Assembly: GCA_028023455.1 (NCBI GenBank)
Contig: JAQFVV010006451.1
Span: forward strand, 1,165,501-1,229,500
Reading direction: 5' to 3'
Length of the DNA: 64,000 nt
From: Epiperipatus broadwayi
Taxonomy: Eukaryota > Onychophora > Udeonychophora > Euonychophora > Peripatidae
Position numbers and translations under genes: made by a program. Position 1 is the stretch's first letter. Each line of letters starts with the position of its first letter. Shown in pieces: positions 47,880-58,051 of this stretch. The notes under the pieces are model-generated. The model saw only the letters and a program-made list of their open reading frames with translations. It was not told the origin of the DNA and searched no databases.

Positions 47880-49000
47880 ATATCACACAAATGTGTAATA
47901 TATTAATATCTCTTTTATTTGCAACATAAATAACATAATATTTTAAGAGCAAAATTTGATGAAAAAAATTAACCAATTTCTTGCTTGATATATGTCTATC
48001 TATAAAGCTGATTTTGTTTTTACAGCTCAGGAAATTAATTGACACACCATCAAATATATGGAACACAATTTGTATTTAAGTTTATTCATTTAGTTTTTAA
48101 CAGTAAGCTGATGAAAAAGGCTTTAGCTGAATTACTGCTATATTTGTATCCAAATTTTAAAATATATAATGTCTTAATACCACATAAATATATAATAATG
48201 CTAATATTATTTATCTACATCTTCTATAAAAGATTTTCAAAGTTTCAAGTGGCATTGTTTGATGAAAAAAATCAACTGTTTTGCTAAATATGTTTTGACT
48301 TGCAAACCTGACATTACCAGTAGTATAAGAAATTGGCTGAGATTCCAACAAACTTAATCACTCAGTTCCTATGAAATATGCTTGCAAATTTCAATGTAAT
48401 CTTAAAACTTGAATGCATGTTTGGCAGCGATTTAACTAAAGCCTCTTTTACATCAGCTTATATTTATTTCATTTAGGCTGATCTTTTGAACAGACTCATT
48501 TTAACTAAACTTTTATTTAGAATAAACATTTAAATATAATTAATTAAATACCACATAAATATTTAACATTGCTAATATATTTATTTATACCTATAGACAT
48601 TTTTACTCATATCAAGTAACAATGTTTAATGAAAAACAACTATTACTTGTTAGACATATGTTTCTGCCAAGCAAAACTGATGTCTTCAGCTCCTCAATGA
48701 TAGAAAAATACAACCAACAAGAAATTTCTTAATTATTAAACATTGCCACTGAAATACTAAAAAATTCTATGAAGGTTAATGATTAGTAGCATTAGGATTT
48801 TTATATACTTATGCCATGTTTAATCAATTTATATATTTAAGTGTTTATTTAAAAAGCAAGATTATTGAGTTTGTTTAAAGGCTGTCTTGTTTAATAAATT
48901 AACCTTATACAAACAAGGCTTTAGTTAAATTACCATGAAATTTGCATTCTAGTTTTAAAAACACGGTGAACTTAGTGCATGTTTGCTGGTGTCCCAATTG
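47880..49000. repeat. Old ~380-bp repeat, three diverged units
   Basis: A block with tttgatgaaaaaaatcaact, preceded by an ataaatat-taa-attgctaat segment and followed by an agctcaggaaatt-like segment, recurs near 47960, 48265 and 48630. A gctttagctgaattac block recurs at 48130, about 48930 and (inverted) at about 48430. It looks like an old tandem satellite with a later rearrangement. Confidence 0.45.
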
Positions 49001-49394
49001 ATTTCTAATCTACTGATGATCTGACATAAAAATATATCCATCAATACACTAGTTGACTTTTTATCCAATGTTACTATTTAAATATGAAAATTTTTCTATA
49101 GACACTATAGATAAATAGCATTATATATGTTTGCAAGTGTATGTGTCACAATAAAGTAAGTTTGAGAGATTATCAAGAATTGAAATAATTTATCATAGAC
49201 AAATATAATAGATTAGTTTGTTCAAAATCTTTAAAGAAACTGATTCATGGAACTAGAAGAAAAAAGCACAACTAATCCTGATATTAAAACAGGCAAAACT
49301 CCCCATACAGTAGTGCCACTCAGTGAAAGCTAGAGTAATAAATGGATGCCAGAAGGCTTGTGCATAAAATCTCTATCTAGTGCCTACTCATCAA

Positions 49395-49641
49395 ATATCC
49401 CCGACTAGTTTTTAGCTTGTAGCTTTCATCAGTGAGAAGCCTTGGATTTGAGAGCATATCCCCAGACTAGTTTCTAGCTTGTGGCTTTCATCAATGAAGA
49501 ACCTTGGACTTGAGAGCATATCCCCAGACTAGTTTCTAGCTTGTAGCTTTCATCAGTGAGAAGCCTTGGATTTGAGAGCATATCCCCAGACTAGTTTCTA
49601 GCTTGTGGCTTTCGTCAGTGAGAAGCCTTGGATTTGAGAGC
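49395..49641 (-). repeat. Four tandem ~62-bp hammerhead-like units
   Basis: Units at 49395-49455, 49456-49517, 49518-49579 and 49580-49641 each hold atatccccagactagtttct and a ctttcatcagtgag block. Read on the minus strand, each unit has CUGAUGA (CUGACGA in one; UUGAUGA in unit 2, whose catcagtga is catcaatga), AGC/GCU, GAAAC, UAGUC and both helix I strands, so one unit is essentially one motif plus a ~20-nt linker. Confidence 0.82.
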
Positions 49642-49663
49642 ACTGTGCTCTCATATCCAAGGC

Positions 49664-49705
49664 TCCTCACTGATGAAAGCCACAAGCTAGAAACTAGTCT
49701 GGGGA
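49664..49705 (+). ncRNA. Hammerhead-ribozyme-like motif (FB1, best copy)
   Basis: UCCUCA (49664-49669), CUGAUGA (49670-49676), A, AGC/GCU around CACAA (49678-49688), A, GAAA (49690-49693), CUAGU, cleavable C at 49699, UGGGGA (49700-49705). This is the clearest FB1 copy. The helix II closing position is A-A. Confidence 0.58.
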
Positions 49706-49879
49706 TATTGAATGAGTAGGCACTAGATAAGGATTTGATGCACAAACCTTTTGGCATCCATTGTTTCCTCTGTCTTGCACTGAGTGGAATTACTGTATGG
49801 AGAGTTTTGCCTGTTTTAATAACAGTTATGAGCAAGCATAAGAAATGGTGATCATGTGATGTAATCCTGATATTCTGAT

Positions 49880-50660
49880 GAAGCCTTATTTATTGCATTC
49901 AGAACTAATACTTCATTCTGAAGAGTGTTGAAATTATTTCTTATAGATTCAAATTTCAAACATTATTTTTTAACTATAAAACAAATGGCTCCCAAATGCA
50001 TTTATCTTCTTACAAAACTAGATATATTTTCTAAATTAACATCTTAATGAAAAATATTACAGAAATACAAAGAGATAGAAAGAAATGTAGAAATTAATTT
50101 TTGTAATGGACAATCTAGGATATTATTTACCTTATGGGTAAGCCTAAATTATGAAAAATAAAGGTATTTGAATTTATTAAGTAGAGAGAGAAATGCAAGC
50201 ATTTGGTAACTTTATTACATGGAAAAAGAATTTATAAAATTAGATGAGAATTAGTATTGAGACAAAAAAAGAAAAAAATTCGTAAAATTTGTCACATTTC
50301 TCATTTAATAAATGCTTGAGATTCATAGACTAATTTAAAATGAGTAATAAGTATCTGCTTTACTATTTACAAATGAAAGAATATGTATTGACTATAGATA
50401 GAACTGAGACATTTGACTTAAAATTAAAAAAAGTGGTAAAATTAGATTGAATGAGGAATTGTGGGAAATAAATGAGATATTTAAAGGGAAATGGAGCAGT
50501 TTTCATTTCTAGTAAGTAAAATTAAAAACAAAACAACGTTAGAACAACTACATGGTGATAAACTCCGGGGGGGGGGCGCAACTTATAGAGTGGCAAACTT
50601 TGAAGCTAAGGATTTTGGAATTGGGATCCAGTGGTGTAATTTATGATTCTAAACTTTGTA
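49880..50660. other. A+T-rich sequence with no assigned feature
   Basis: Nothing recognised; a G-run (about 10 G) sits at 50568-50577. Confidence 0.4.
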
Positions 50661-50662
50661 AT

Positions 50663-50795
50663 AAAACCGACTTAATTTTTTTTCTCATGTGTCATAGCAT
50701 CGGCCGGGAAGCGAACCCCCTAACCCGGGACAACTGCTTTTAAGGCAGCTGTGCTGACCTCTCGACCACCATCGCTTGACAAAACTGACTTAATT
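50663..50795 (-). mobile_element. tRNA-derived short SINE (copy 6) with 15-bp target-site duplication
   Basis: The insert (50678-50780) is flanked by aaaaccgacttaatt at 50663-50677 and aaaactgacttaatt at 50781-50795 (14 of 15 match). It has the poly-T end, ctcatgtgtcatagcatcgg, the B-box complement gggaagcgaacccc and the A-box complement ctctcgaccacca. Confidence 0.88.
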
Positions 50796-50799
50796 ACTT

Positions 50800-52580
50800 T
50801 TTTTCAATGAATAAGAATAGATGAATGCAAATAGTGACTAATTGTATCATGTGGAAAGCCATTTAACATATTGGATTAGAATGGTACATGTAAAGCTAAT
50901 GGGTGGGAAATTATTTATATAAAAATATGGAGAGGATTCTAAGTTTATAATTATAAGTGGAGTAAAGGAGATGGGTATGTTAATTAGAAAAAGAAAGTAG
51001 AGATAAAGAAAATGAATAATAAATGAAATCTACTTTGAATAACATGAGAGATAGTGTATAAAATGTGGAAAAGATAAATAATAACCCTAAAGGAAGCTTA
51101 TTATTTGATGCAAAGACAGAGAATAATAGAGGGAAAAATGAAAATGGTATAGGGAATTTACATCTTAAATATGGGTTAGAGCAATTCTTAAGAAACAGTC
51201 AAAGGATCAAAGATAAATCTATTATGTGTTCGAACAATAAACTAGACGGTTATTATTCTGCTATATATATATATATAAATTGTATGAATATATGAATTTA
51301 TATAGACTATATTATTATATTTACTATTTTTGTTATCTATTATTATTAAACTTATAAATGATGTAAAACTATACAAAAAATAAATAATAAAAAAAGTTTA
51401 TAATGTTAATTAATAATAGTCGTTATTATAAATAAATGTAAATACAAAAAAAAAGTTCTAATACAAAACGGTTTTTTATTTTATTTTGAGTTGTTTATTC
51501 AAGAGATTTTTTGATTTTTTTTAAGTTCTATAAAATACAATTTTTTTAACTTAAAAAAAAAAAAAAAATCAGTTAAATTCTTTATAACTATTTCTCAGAT
51601 GGGAGTTGAAATTATTCAAATCGTATTATTGGATTTAAAATTCTATCATCTTTAGCCCTCTGGCGACATCAACAAACACTGAAACTTCCAAACCTGAAAT
51701 ACATTTTCTATTTAAATAACCAATACACACATATATAGAAGAAATTTCTAATTTATTTTTTAAAAAATGTGTATTACAAATAATTAAATTCCATTTGCAT
51801 GCAATATATAGAGAATTTATTGAAAGAAATATTAAAAAGATATATTAATATATTTTATTAATTTCATTAAGTCATATATTGCTCTGGGGTTTTCATAAGA
51901 AGCTCGAACACTGTGAAAGAACAGGGATACTATCCATGGATCCTGAGTTCCGCCATCCTGTTATTGCACCAGCGCTTATATTTCTTATTATAATACTTTA
52001 TGTTAATTTCTGCTACATTAGCATAATGCATATTGAATGCCTAACTTACCCAAAGATATAATTAAGTCCTATTATATATCTGTAAGCTACATTTTTTTTA
52101 AAAAGATAGTCTTAAAATAAACATATTTTCTAGATTGTATAATACAATAAAAATATTTGTTATTTAACATGAGAAAATTGACACTTTGCTATATATGAAA
52201 ATTATTCTACCAAAAAAAAATATTAATTATATTAATATAAATATTAGTCTAATGACGAACTATATATAAAATATATTTAATATATACACATATAGCAAGA
52301 TGTTTCTGACATGTATATACAATATGTGTGCATGCATGTATAATACAAATTAATCTTAAAATTATATAAAGTAAGATACTAATAAATACAGGTACAATAA
52401 ATTGAAAAAGGATATTTATATATATATACTAACACAGTGAACTAAACAAATATGAATGCACAGAAATTTGAATGTCTTAAATTGATTACTTCTTCATTCT
52501 TTTCCTCTCAAAAATAAAACTTTTAATCAAGTTTTTTTCTTCTGTAATTATATATACATGTAATTATATAATTGAATATT
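50800..52580. other. A+T-rich sequence with no assigned feature
   Basis: Nothing recognised on either strand; TA-rich simple sequence is common. Confidence 0.4.
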
Positions 52581-52629
52581 TATAAATACAATAATCAGAT
52601 ATATTTTAAAAATTTTATCCACTTAGGAG

Positions 52630-52662
52630 CACTTTCGACTATCCTCATAGTCTTTGTCAACT
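52630..52662 (-). ncRNA. PLE-B terminal hairpin, degraded hammerhead-like
   Basis: Minus-strand: UUAG, UUGACAA (for CUGANGA), A, a perfect stem GACUAU/AUAGUC with loop GAGG, GAAA, GUGCU, C, CUAA. UUAG and CUAA form a 4-bp helix I. C3 and G8 are changed. The right-end copy is at about 55386-55428 with a poorer stem. Confidence 0.42.
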
Positions 52663-52755
52663 AACACTTTGAAAGGCTAACCTTCCCACAATTCTGTGAT
52701 CTTAATGTTTGCTGCCTGTCTGTTAACTAAGTCATGTTTGTATTTGAATATTAGT

Positions 52756-54705
52756 AGATTTTGAACATGATTCAGATTTGAATGAAATTAATAGGAAAAT
52801 AACTGATTCAATTTAAAAACAGCAACAAAGATAGCTGGTAGAAAGAAGCAGCAATTGACTAATAAAATTTCTACTGAGACTAGAGAATTTATGAAGAAAA
52901 GAAAGAATATGAGGATATACAACAATGATGCATTAAAAAAATTGAATATCTCGAATTTTGTAAAATGGTGCAGAAAAGAGTCAAAAATGATATAAGAAAG
53001 TATAATTGTGAACTAGCAAGGAAAGCTGTAGAAGAGAATAAAAGTCTAAAGAGTGTAAAACAACATTTTGGTATTGGTAAGAAATTTATATCTGCAATAA
53101 GAAAAAAAGATGACATTATTACTAAAAAGAGAGATGACATCATGAAATGTGTAGAAGACTTCTATCAAAAATTATATAGTAATAAAGTACCTCCTATATC
53201 TATTATATCTTCTGAATTGCCCACAATTTTGTTTGAGGAAGTGAGACATGGAATTAAATTTATGAAGAAAGAGAAGGATCCAGGTAATGATGGAATTATA
53301 ATTGATATATTAAAAGAAGCAGGTGAAGAAATATAATTTTTTTTAGCAAAGTTATATTCCAAATGTCTAAATGATAAAGATGTACCAGATGATTGGAAGA
53401 ATGCAGTATTAATATTAATATTTAAAAAAGGTGATAAAGAAGATATTAGAAATTACAGACCTATCAGTCTTTTATCAATTTTATACAAAATTTTCACTAA
53501 GATAATTACAACTCATCTACAGAGAACACTGGACTTCCACCAACCAAAGGAACAAGCTGGATTTAAAAGTGGTTTTAGTACAGTAGATCATATCCAGGTA
53601 TTGAGAGAAGTTATAGAAAGGACAAATGAATATCAGTTGCCATTATGCTTAGGATTTGTAGATTATGAAAAGGCATTTGATTGTATAAACATTTTTTCAG
53701 TGATTAAAGCAATGGATCATCAATGTATAGATCCAGGTTATTGTCATATTTTAAAAAATATTTATAAAAATGCAACAGCAACAATTAGATTACATAATGA
53801 TAGTAGGAGAGTCAACATTGAGAAGGTTGTAAGACAGGGTGACTCCATATCTCCAAAACTTTTTACAGCAGTGCTGCAAGAAGTAGTTTGTGGATTAAAA
53901 TGGAAAGCTAAAGGAGTGAAAGTAAATGGAGATTATTTAAGTCATTTAGATTTTGCAGATGATGTAGTTGTTTTTGCAAATAATGCTTTAGAGTTACAGA
54001 AAATGTTGCAGGAGTTATCAGATGAAAGTAGGAAAGTAGGACTAAAGATAAATGTTAAAACGACTAAAGTAATGTTTAATCGATTTGCTCAAAATATGAA
54101 AATAAAGATTGATTATGATGAATTAGAAGAAGTTAACAGTTACAAATACCTTGGTCAGATTTTTAATACAGATGGAAACATAATGTATGAAATTAATCAT
54201 GGAATTAAACTTGGTTGGAGTGCTTTTGGTAGAAATAACTTGATACTACAAGGAAATATGTCTATGTGTTTGAAAAGGAAGGTTTTTAATAAATGTGTTT
54301 TGCCAATTCTTACTTATGGATCTGAGACTTAGACACCTAATACAAGAGCTTCAAACCATTCAAAGAAGTAGGGAGAGATGCATGTTGGGAGTAATAAAAA
54401 GCGATTGAAAATACAATGTATGGGTAAGGGAACAAACAGGTGTTATTGACCTCATTGAAAAAATTAAAAGACTGAAGTGGACTTGGGCTGGACATATTGC
54501 TAGAAGAGATGATAATAGATAGTCAATTGAAATTTTAAACTGGTTCCAAGAGATTGTAAAAGACCCAGAAAGAGTTCATATGTGAGATGGATGGATGAAA
54601 TAAGAAAGTGTGCAGGGGTGATGTGGAGAAGCTAAAGATTGGAAAAGATGGATTTAACTTGAAAAGACCTTCATCCTGCAGTGGATTGATAATGGTTGAT
54701 GTTGA
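52756..54705 (+). mobile_element. RTE LINE, 5' truncated, nested in PLE-B
   Basis: The element lacks the endonuclease and begins in the linker before the RT. RT blocks in order: an EKDPGNDGI-type block (about 53275), DDWKNAVLI (about 53391), NYRPISLLS (about 53452), EQAGFKSGF (about 53550), then the 243-codon frame. The 3' end has the WAGHIARR-like block (about 54490) and terminates in a ttgatgttgatgatag short-repeat tail (54690-54705), typical of RTE. Stops at 53334 and 54330 and a few beyond show it is dead, though better kept than the other RTE copies here. Confidence 0.88.
53601..54332 (+). pseudogene. RTE reverse transcriptase core, best preserved
   Basis: The open frame of 243 codons spans VDYEKAFD (residues 20-27), RQGDSISPKLF (78-88), FADD (118-121, catalytic Asp pair at 53952-53963) and YKYLGQIF (181-188). 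These are the RTE-clade motifs, and the order is normal. The ATG is internal: in-frame RT sequence such as EQAGFKSGF and VDHIQVLREV precedes it, so the true start is far upstream. Frame stops at 54330 inside the thumb region. It shares 136 aligned codons with 22077-22487. Confidence 0.9.
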
Positions 54706-54869
54706 TGATAGCTTCTTTTATTTTTCTTTTGTTATTTTTTTTTAATGTACAATATTTTAACGTTATTGTAATTGAAGTTAAAACCATAAGTACATGAATT
54801 GTTAAATGCTGGTTACAAGTATAATCATATAATACCAGATACGAGAATAAACATTTTAATAATAATATT

Positions 54870-55290
54870 GATCTTCCTGCTAACAAAAAACTATGGATAT
54901 CAATACCATATATTTCAAATAATCAAGTAAATTTTATGAGGAAGATTTATAAAGGTATATGTGATATTGCATTTTACACACCTCCTACATTAAACAAATT
55001 AATAAATAATTCTAAAGATAAAACTTCATTTATAAATAAAAATTGTATCATTTATAAATGAATATGTAGATCTGGCAATGGATATATAGGTGAATTGAGA
55101 TGTACAAGAGTACTTGCTATTGTTAAAAAGAAATCAGAAATCTAATCAAAATTGCAAAGTAGATAATAATGTTTCAGCATCCGTTTTTCACAAGCATAAT
55201 AATTCATGTATTTATGGTTTTAAGTTCAATTACAATAACATTAAAATATTGCAAATTGAAAAAATAACAACAAAAGAAAAATAAAAGAGG
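54870..55290 (+). pseudogene. PLE-B GIY-YIG endonuclease remnant
   Basis: Plus-strand pieces give a CIIYKCICRSGNGYIGE block (about 55042-55095) and ASVFHKHNNSCIYGFKF (about 55177-55227), followed by an IKILQIEK block. They align with the PLE-C frame at 57555-57938. Two or more stops break the frame. The upstream piece (54900-55030) corresponds to the RT-endonuclease linker. Confidence 0.7.
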
Positions 55291-55644
55291 CTACACTAAT
55301 ATACAAATACAAACATGACTTAATTAACAGGCAGAAAATGTTAAAATCATAGAATTGTGGGAAGGTTGGCCTTTGAAAGTGTTAATTGACAAAAACTATG
55401 AGAATAATAGAAAGCACTCCTAAGTGGATAATTTTTTTAAAATATATCTGATTACATTATTTATTAATATTCAATTAAATAATTATGTATATTGCTTTGA
55501 AAAAATACAGACATCGACTTATAATTTATATATATATATATAAATATATATATATGTAAAATACAATACCTATTATAAAATATTATATATAAAAAAATTA
55601 CAATTTTAATGGTAAATACAATATTATAGTTTAAATTCTTTTCT

Positions 55645-55680
55645 AGCACTTTCAATTACACAGTAATCCTCATCAGCTTT
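55645..55680 (-). ncRNA. PLE-C terminal hairpin, left copy, hammerhead-like
   Basis: Minus-strand: CUGAUGA, G, stem GAUUAC/GUAAUU around UGU, GAAA, GUGCU, A. One G-U pair in the stem. It mirrors 57973-58006. Confidence 0.45.
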
Positions 55681-55710
55681 AACTGAATTTCAAATTTTTT
55701 AAACTTAATG

Positions 55711-56235
55711 TTATGTATATTTCCATAAGCTGTGTATGGCTGTATTTGCAACTTGCCTATTAATAACATCATCCTTATATTTACCAATCAAAATTACCTC
55801 TTTAATTCTCCTCTTTTTATGATTTCTTTCTCCCATTAGTATTTTTATTTCACTACTATTAAATGTAAACCTATAATTACAAGTTTTTTCATGGTCAAAG
55901 AATACTGAAGCTGTATTAAATTGACTATTTACATTATTTTTAATTTGATTATATAATAATTGCTGCTCCTTCAATCTTTTCTCCACAGAACATCTCGATT
56001 CACCAATAAATAATTTCTGACATCCACATAAAATCTGATAAATTATATTACTTCTTTGCAATTTAGGAATTATATTCTTAGAAATATTAATCAATCGATT
56101 AACATTCGGAGGAACACGAAATGAAATATTATACTTTACTTTAAATATATTCTTAATTAATTTAGATTGCATGTTATTTATAAACGGCATAGATATCCAT
56201 TTTTTATTATCTAAAGTAACACTGCAAACTCTCAT
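55711..56235 (-). pseudogene. PLE-C endonuclease in the inverted arm (174 codons)
   Basis: The frame covers the linker (SFRVPPNVNRLINISKN, residues 38-54), IIYQILCGC (64-72), LFIGES (75-80, the YIG block with Y changed to F), R87 and FDHEKTC (113-119). It is a second, inverted copy of 57470-57938 and lacks any RT, so it cannot be a full PLE protein. It is open because the arm is young, not because it is a gene. Confidence 0.78.
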
Positions 56236-56274
56236 TTGTATTTCAATTTTATTATTATATGATTGGTTATGGAA

Positions 56275-57380
56275 TTATGCTATTTCTCAATTTAAAAATC
56301 TTCTTAGAACTGAGAAAAATATATGTTTGAAAGAAGACAAGTGATTATGAATGTGTTTTATTAAAAAAAAAAGATGCATATAATGATAAAATTGAAATAC
56401 AAATAAGTAAATTAATATTTGATATTATTGATAGTTATAACATGGAGGGACAATGTGTGAAATTTATAAATAGTATTTTAATGAAGGCTAAAAGTCATTT
56501 TATGAATGATTGTACATACTATGATATATATCCATCTACATCTATATGCCCACGAATATTTGCTAATATTAAACTTTAAAAAGTAGAAAATCCTCTTAGA
56601 TTGATGATTGATTTTGGTGGATCATTTATGCATAAAACAGCTAAATATATTGGTAAATTGTTACAAGATATGTTGGGCTTTGGAAGATATACAATCGCAT
56701 CTTCTGATGAATTTGTTGATAGAATTAAAACTATAAAAATAAATGATAATGATCTGTTAGCTTCATTGAATGTAACGGAATTATATGCATCAATTGATCA
56801 TCTTGAATCTATAAATAAATTGAAATTGAACTAATTAATATGTCTGTAAATAAACATTTAATAAATTTTATTATTGAATCACTAAAATTTATAAGTGATA
56901 ATATTATTGCAACATATAATGATAGGTTTTATAAAATGGGTAAAGGATGGCCAATGGGATTACCTATGGTAGCACAAATTTGTAATTTTGCATTGTCAAA
57001 ATATTAAGATATTATATTTAATTCTTATAATTTTGAAGATATTAAAATTTATACTAGATATGTTGATGATGTTTTTGTTTGTGGTCCTAAAGTTATTATT
57101 GATGTTCTTTTATATAATCTGAATAATTTATACAATTTAAAATGGACTATTGAGAATGAACAAAATGGAAAAATAAAATTTTTGGATTTACAAATATTTA
57201 GAGATGCTACTGATTTAAATTATAAATTAATTTTTAAACCTATTGGAGAAAGAGGATATATTCATTGTAAATCACATGTTCCAATGATGCATAAAATGGC
57301 AAGTCTGAAATTGTTTTTGCATCGCAATGATAAATTATGTAAATATAAAAGTGATAAAATTTTAAATATTTAACTCTTTG
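56275..57380 (+). pseudogene. PLE-C reverse transcriptase, broken
   Basis: Blocks in order: YDIYPSTSICPRIFANIKL (about 56521-56577) ending in a stop, NPLRLMIDFGGSF (56590-56628), LLASLNVTELYASI (residues 52-65 of the frame 56601-56834; the first catalytic Asp is Asn57), GLPM-like (about 56957), YVDD intact (57059-57070), IKFLDLQIF (about 57175-57201), and a KPIGERGYIHCKSH block (57238-57280). These are PLE RT motifs. Stops at about 56575, 56832, 57004 and 57370 break it. Confidence 0.82.
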
Positions 57381-57554
57381 CTAATGAACTTTTAAAGATT
57401 GGTTATGATAAAAAAATCCAAATCTTGCATACAGTAAATTCATTTAATAATAAAAAGAGAGTTTGCAGGGTTACTTTAGATAATAAAAAATGGATATCTA
57501 TTCTGTTTATAAATAACATGCAATCTAAATTAATTAAGAATATATTTAAATCAA

Positions 57555-57938
57555 TTGATTAATATTTCTAAGAATATAATTTCTAAATTGCAAAGAAATA
57601 ATATAATTTATCAGATTTTATGTGGATGTAATAAATTATATATCGGTGAATCGACATGTTCTGTGGAGAAAAGATTGAAGGAGCATCAATTATTATATAA
57701 CCGAATTAAAAATAACGTAAATAGTCAATTTAATACAGCTTCAGTATTCTTTGACCATGAAAAAACTTGTAATTATAGGTTTACATTTAATAGTAGTGAA
57801 ATAAAAATATTAATGGTAGAAAGAAATCATAAAAAGAGGAGAATTAAAAAGGTAATTTTGATTGGTAAATATAAGGATGATGTTATTAATAGGCAAGTTG
57901 CAAATACAGCCATACACAGCTTATGGAAATATACATAA
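57555..57938 (+). pseudogene. PLE-C GIY-YIG endonuclease (127 codons)
   Basis: The frame shows IIYQILCGC (residues 17-25), LYIGES (28-33), VEKRLKEH (37-44, with the conserved Arg and His), FFDHEKTC (67-74) and a basic tail ending in WKYT. This is the endonuclease used with the RT for target-primed insertion. It follows the RT with a frame break at about 57550, where a few bases seen in the inverted copy are missing. Confidence 0.82.
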
Positions 57939-57972
57939 CATTAAATTTAAAAAATTTGAAATTCAGTTAAAG

Positions 57973-58006
57973 CTGACGAGGATTACCATGTAATCGAAAG
58001 TGCTAC
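57973..58006 (+). ncRNA. PLE-C terminal hairpin, right copy, hammerhead-like
   Basis: CUGACGA (57973-57979), G, stem GAUUAC (57981-57986), loop CAU, stem GUAAUC (57990-57995), GAAA, GUGCU, then cleavable A. AGUGCU is self-complementary with G-U pairs. Flanks AAAUUC (about 57958-57964) and GAAUUU (58011-58016) could form a distal helix I across an internal loop. One extra G precedes helix II. Confidence 0.48.
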
Positions 58007-58051
58007 AAAAGAATTTAAACTATAATATTGCATTTAACGTTAAAATTTTAA

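Larger units (their letters stand above)
49273..49874. mobile_element. FB1 foldback (576 bp) with 13-bp target-site duplication
   Basis: The insert 49286-49861 is flanked by taatcctgatatt at 49273-49285 and 49862-49874, both perfect. The left arm holds a tandem array of four ~62-bp units, each with a hammerhead-like core on the minus strand. The right arm has one core on the plus strand. The right end reads through caggcaaaac- and gatcatgtgat-type FB1 ends. No coding. Confidence 0.9.
52588..55462 (+). mobile_element. PLE-B remnant with inverted 5' arm, split by an RTE insertion
   Basis: The left inverted arm is in two parts, 52588-52755 and about 54706-54800. Their joined order matches, in reverse complement, the right end at 55190-55462 (aaaaataacaacaaaagaaa, then acatgacttaattaacaggc, then the GAAAG terminal hairpin). 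Between the parts lies a 1.95-kb RTE LINE. The plus-strand body (54870-55290) encodes a decayed GIY-YIG endonuclease. So the order of events was PLE first, RTE later. Confidence 0.78.
55592..58051 (+). mobile_element. Penelope-like element PLE-C with inverted 5' arm
   Basis: The left arm (55592-56262) is an inverted copy of the right end (about 57440-58051), including the endonuclease C-terminal half and the terminal hairpin. The body between (56263-57440) encodes RT on the plus strand. The last ~28 bp of the left arm (56235-56262) pair instead with 56377-56404 in the body, which marks a template switch. Stops and one frameshift inactivate it, but it is the best-preserved PLE in the window. 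Confidence 0.85.

Noticed and set aside
48106-48152. CTGATGA with flanking CAGTAA/TTACTG as a hammerhead
   Set aside because: The stem after the core is poor, GAAT replaces GAAA and there is no room for helix III or a cleavage site.
55711-56235. Stand-alone GIY-YIG nuclease gene
   Set aside because: It is an inverted copy of the PLE-C 3' end (57440-58051) and lies in an element arm, with the terminal hairpin attached.
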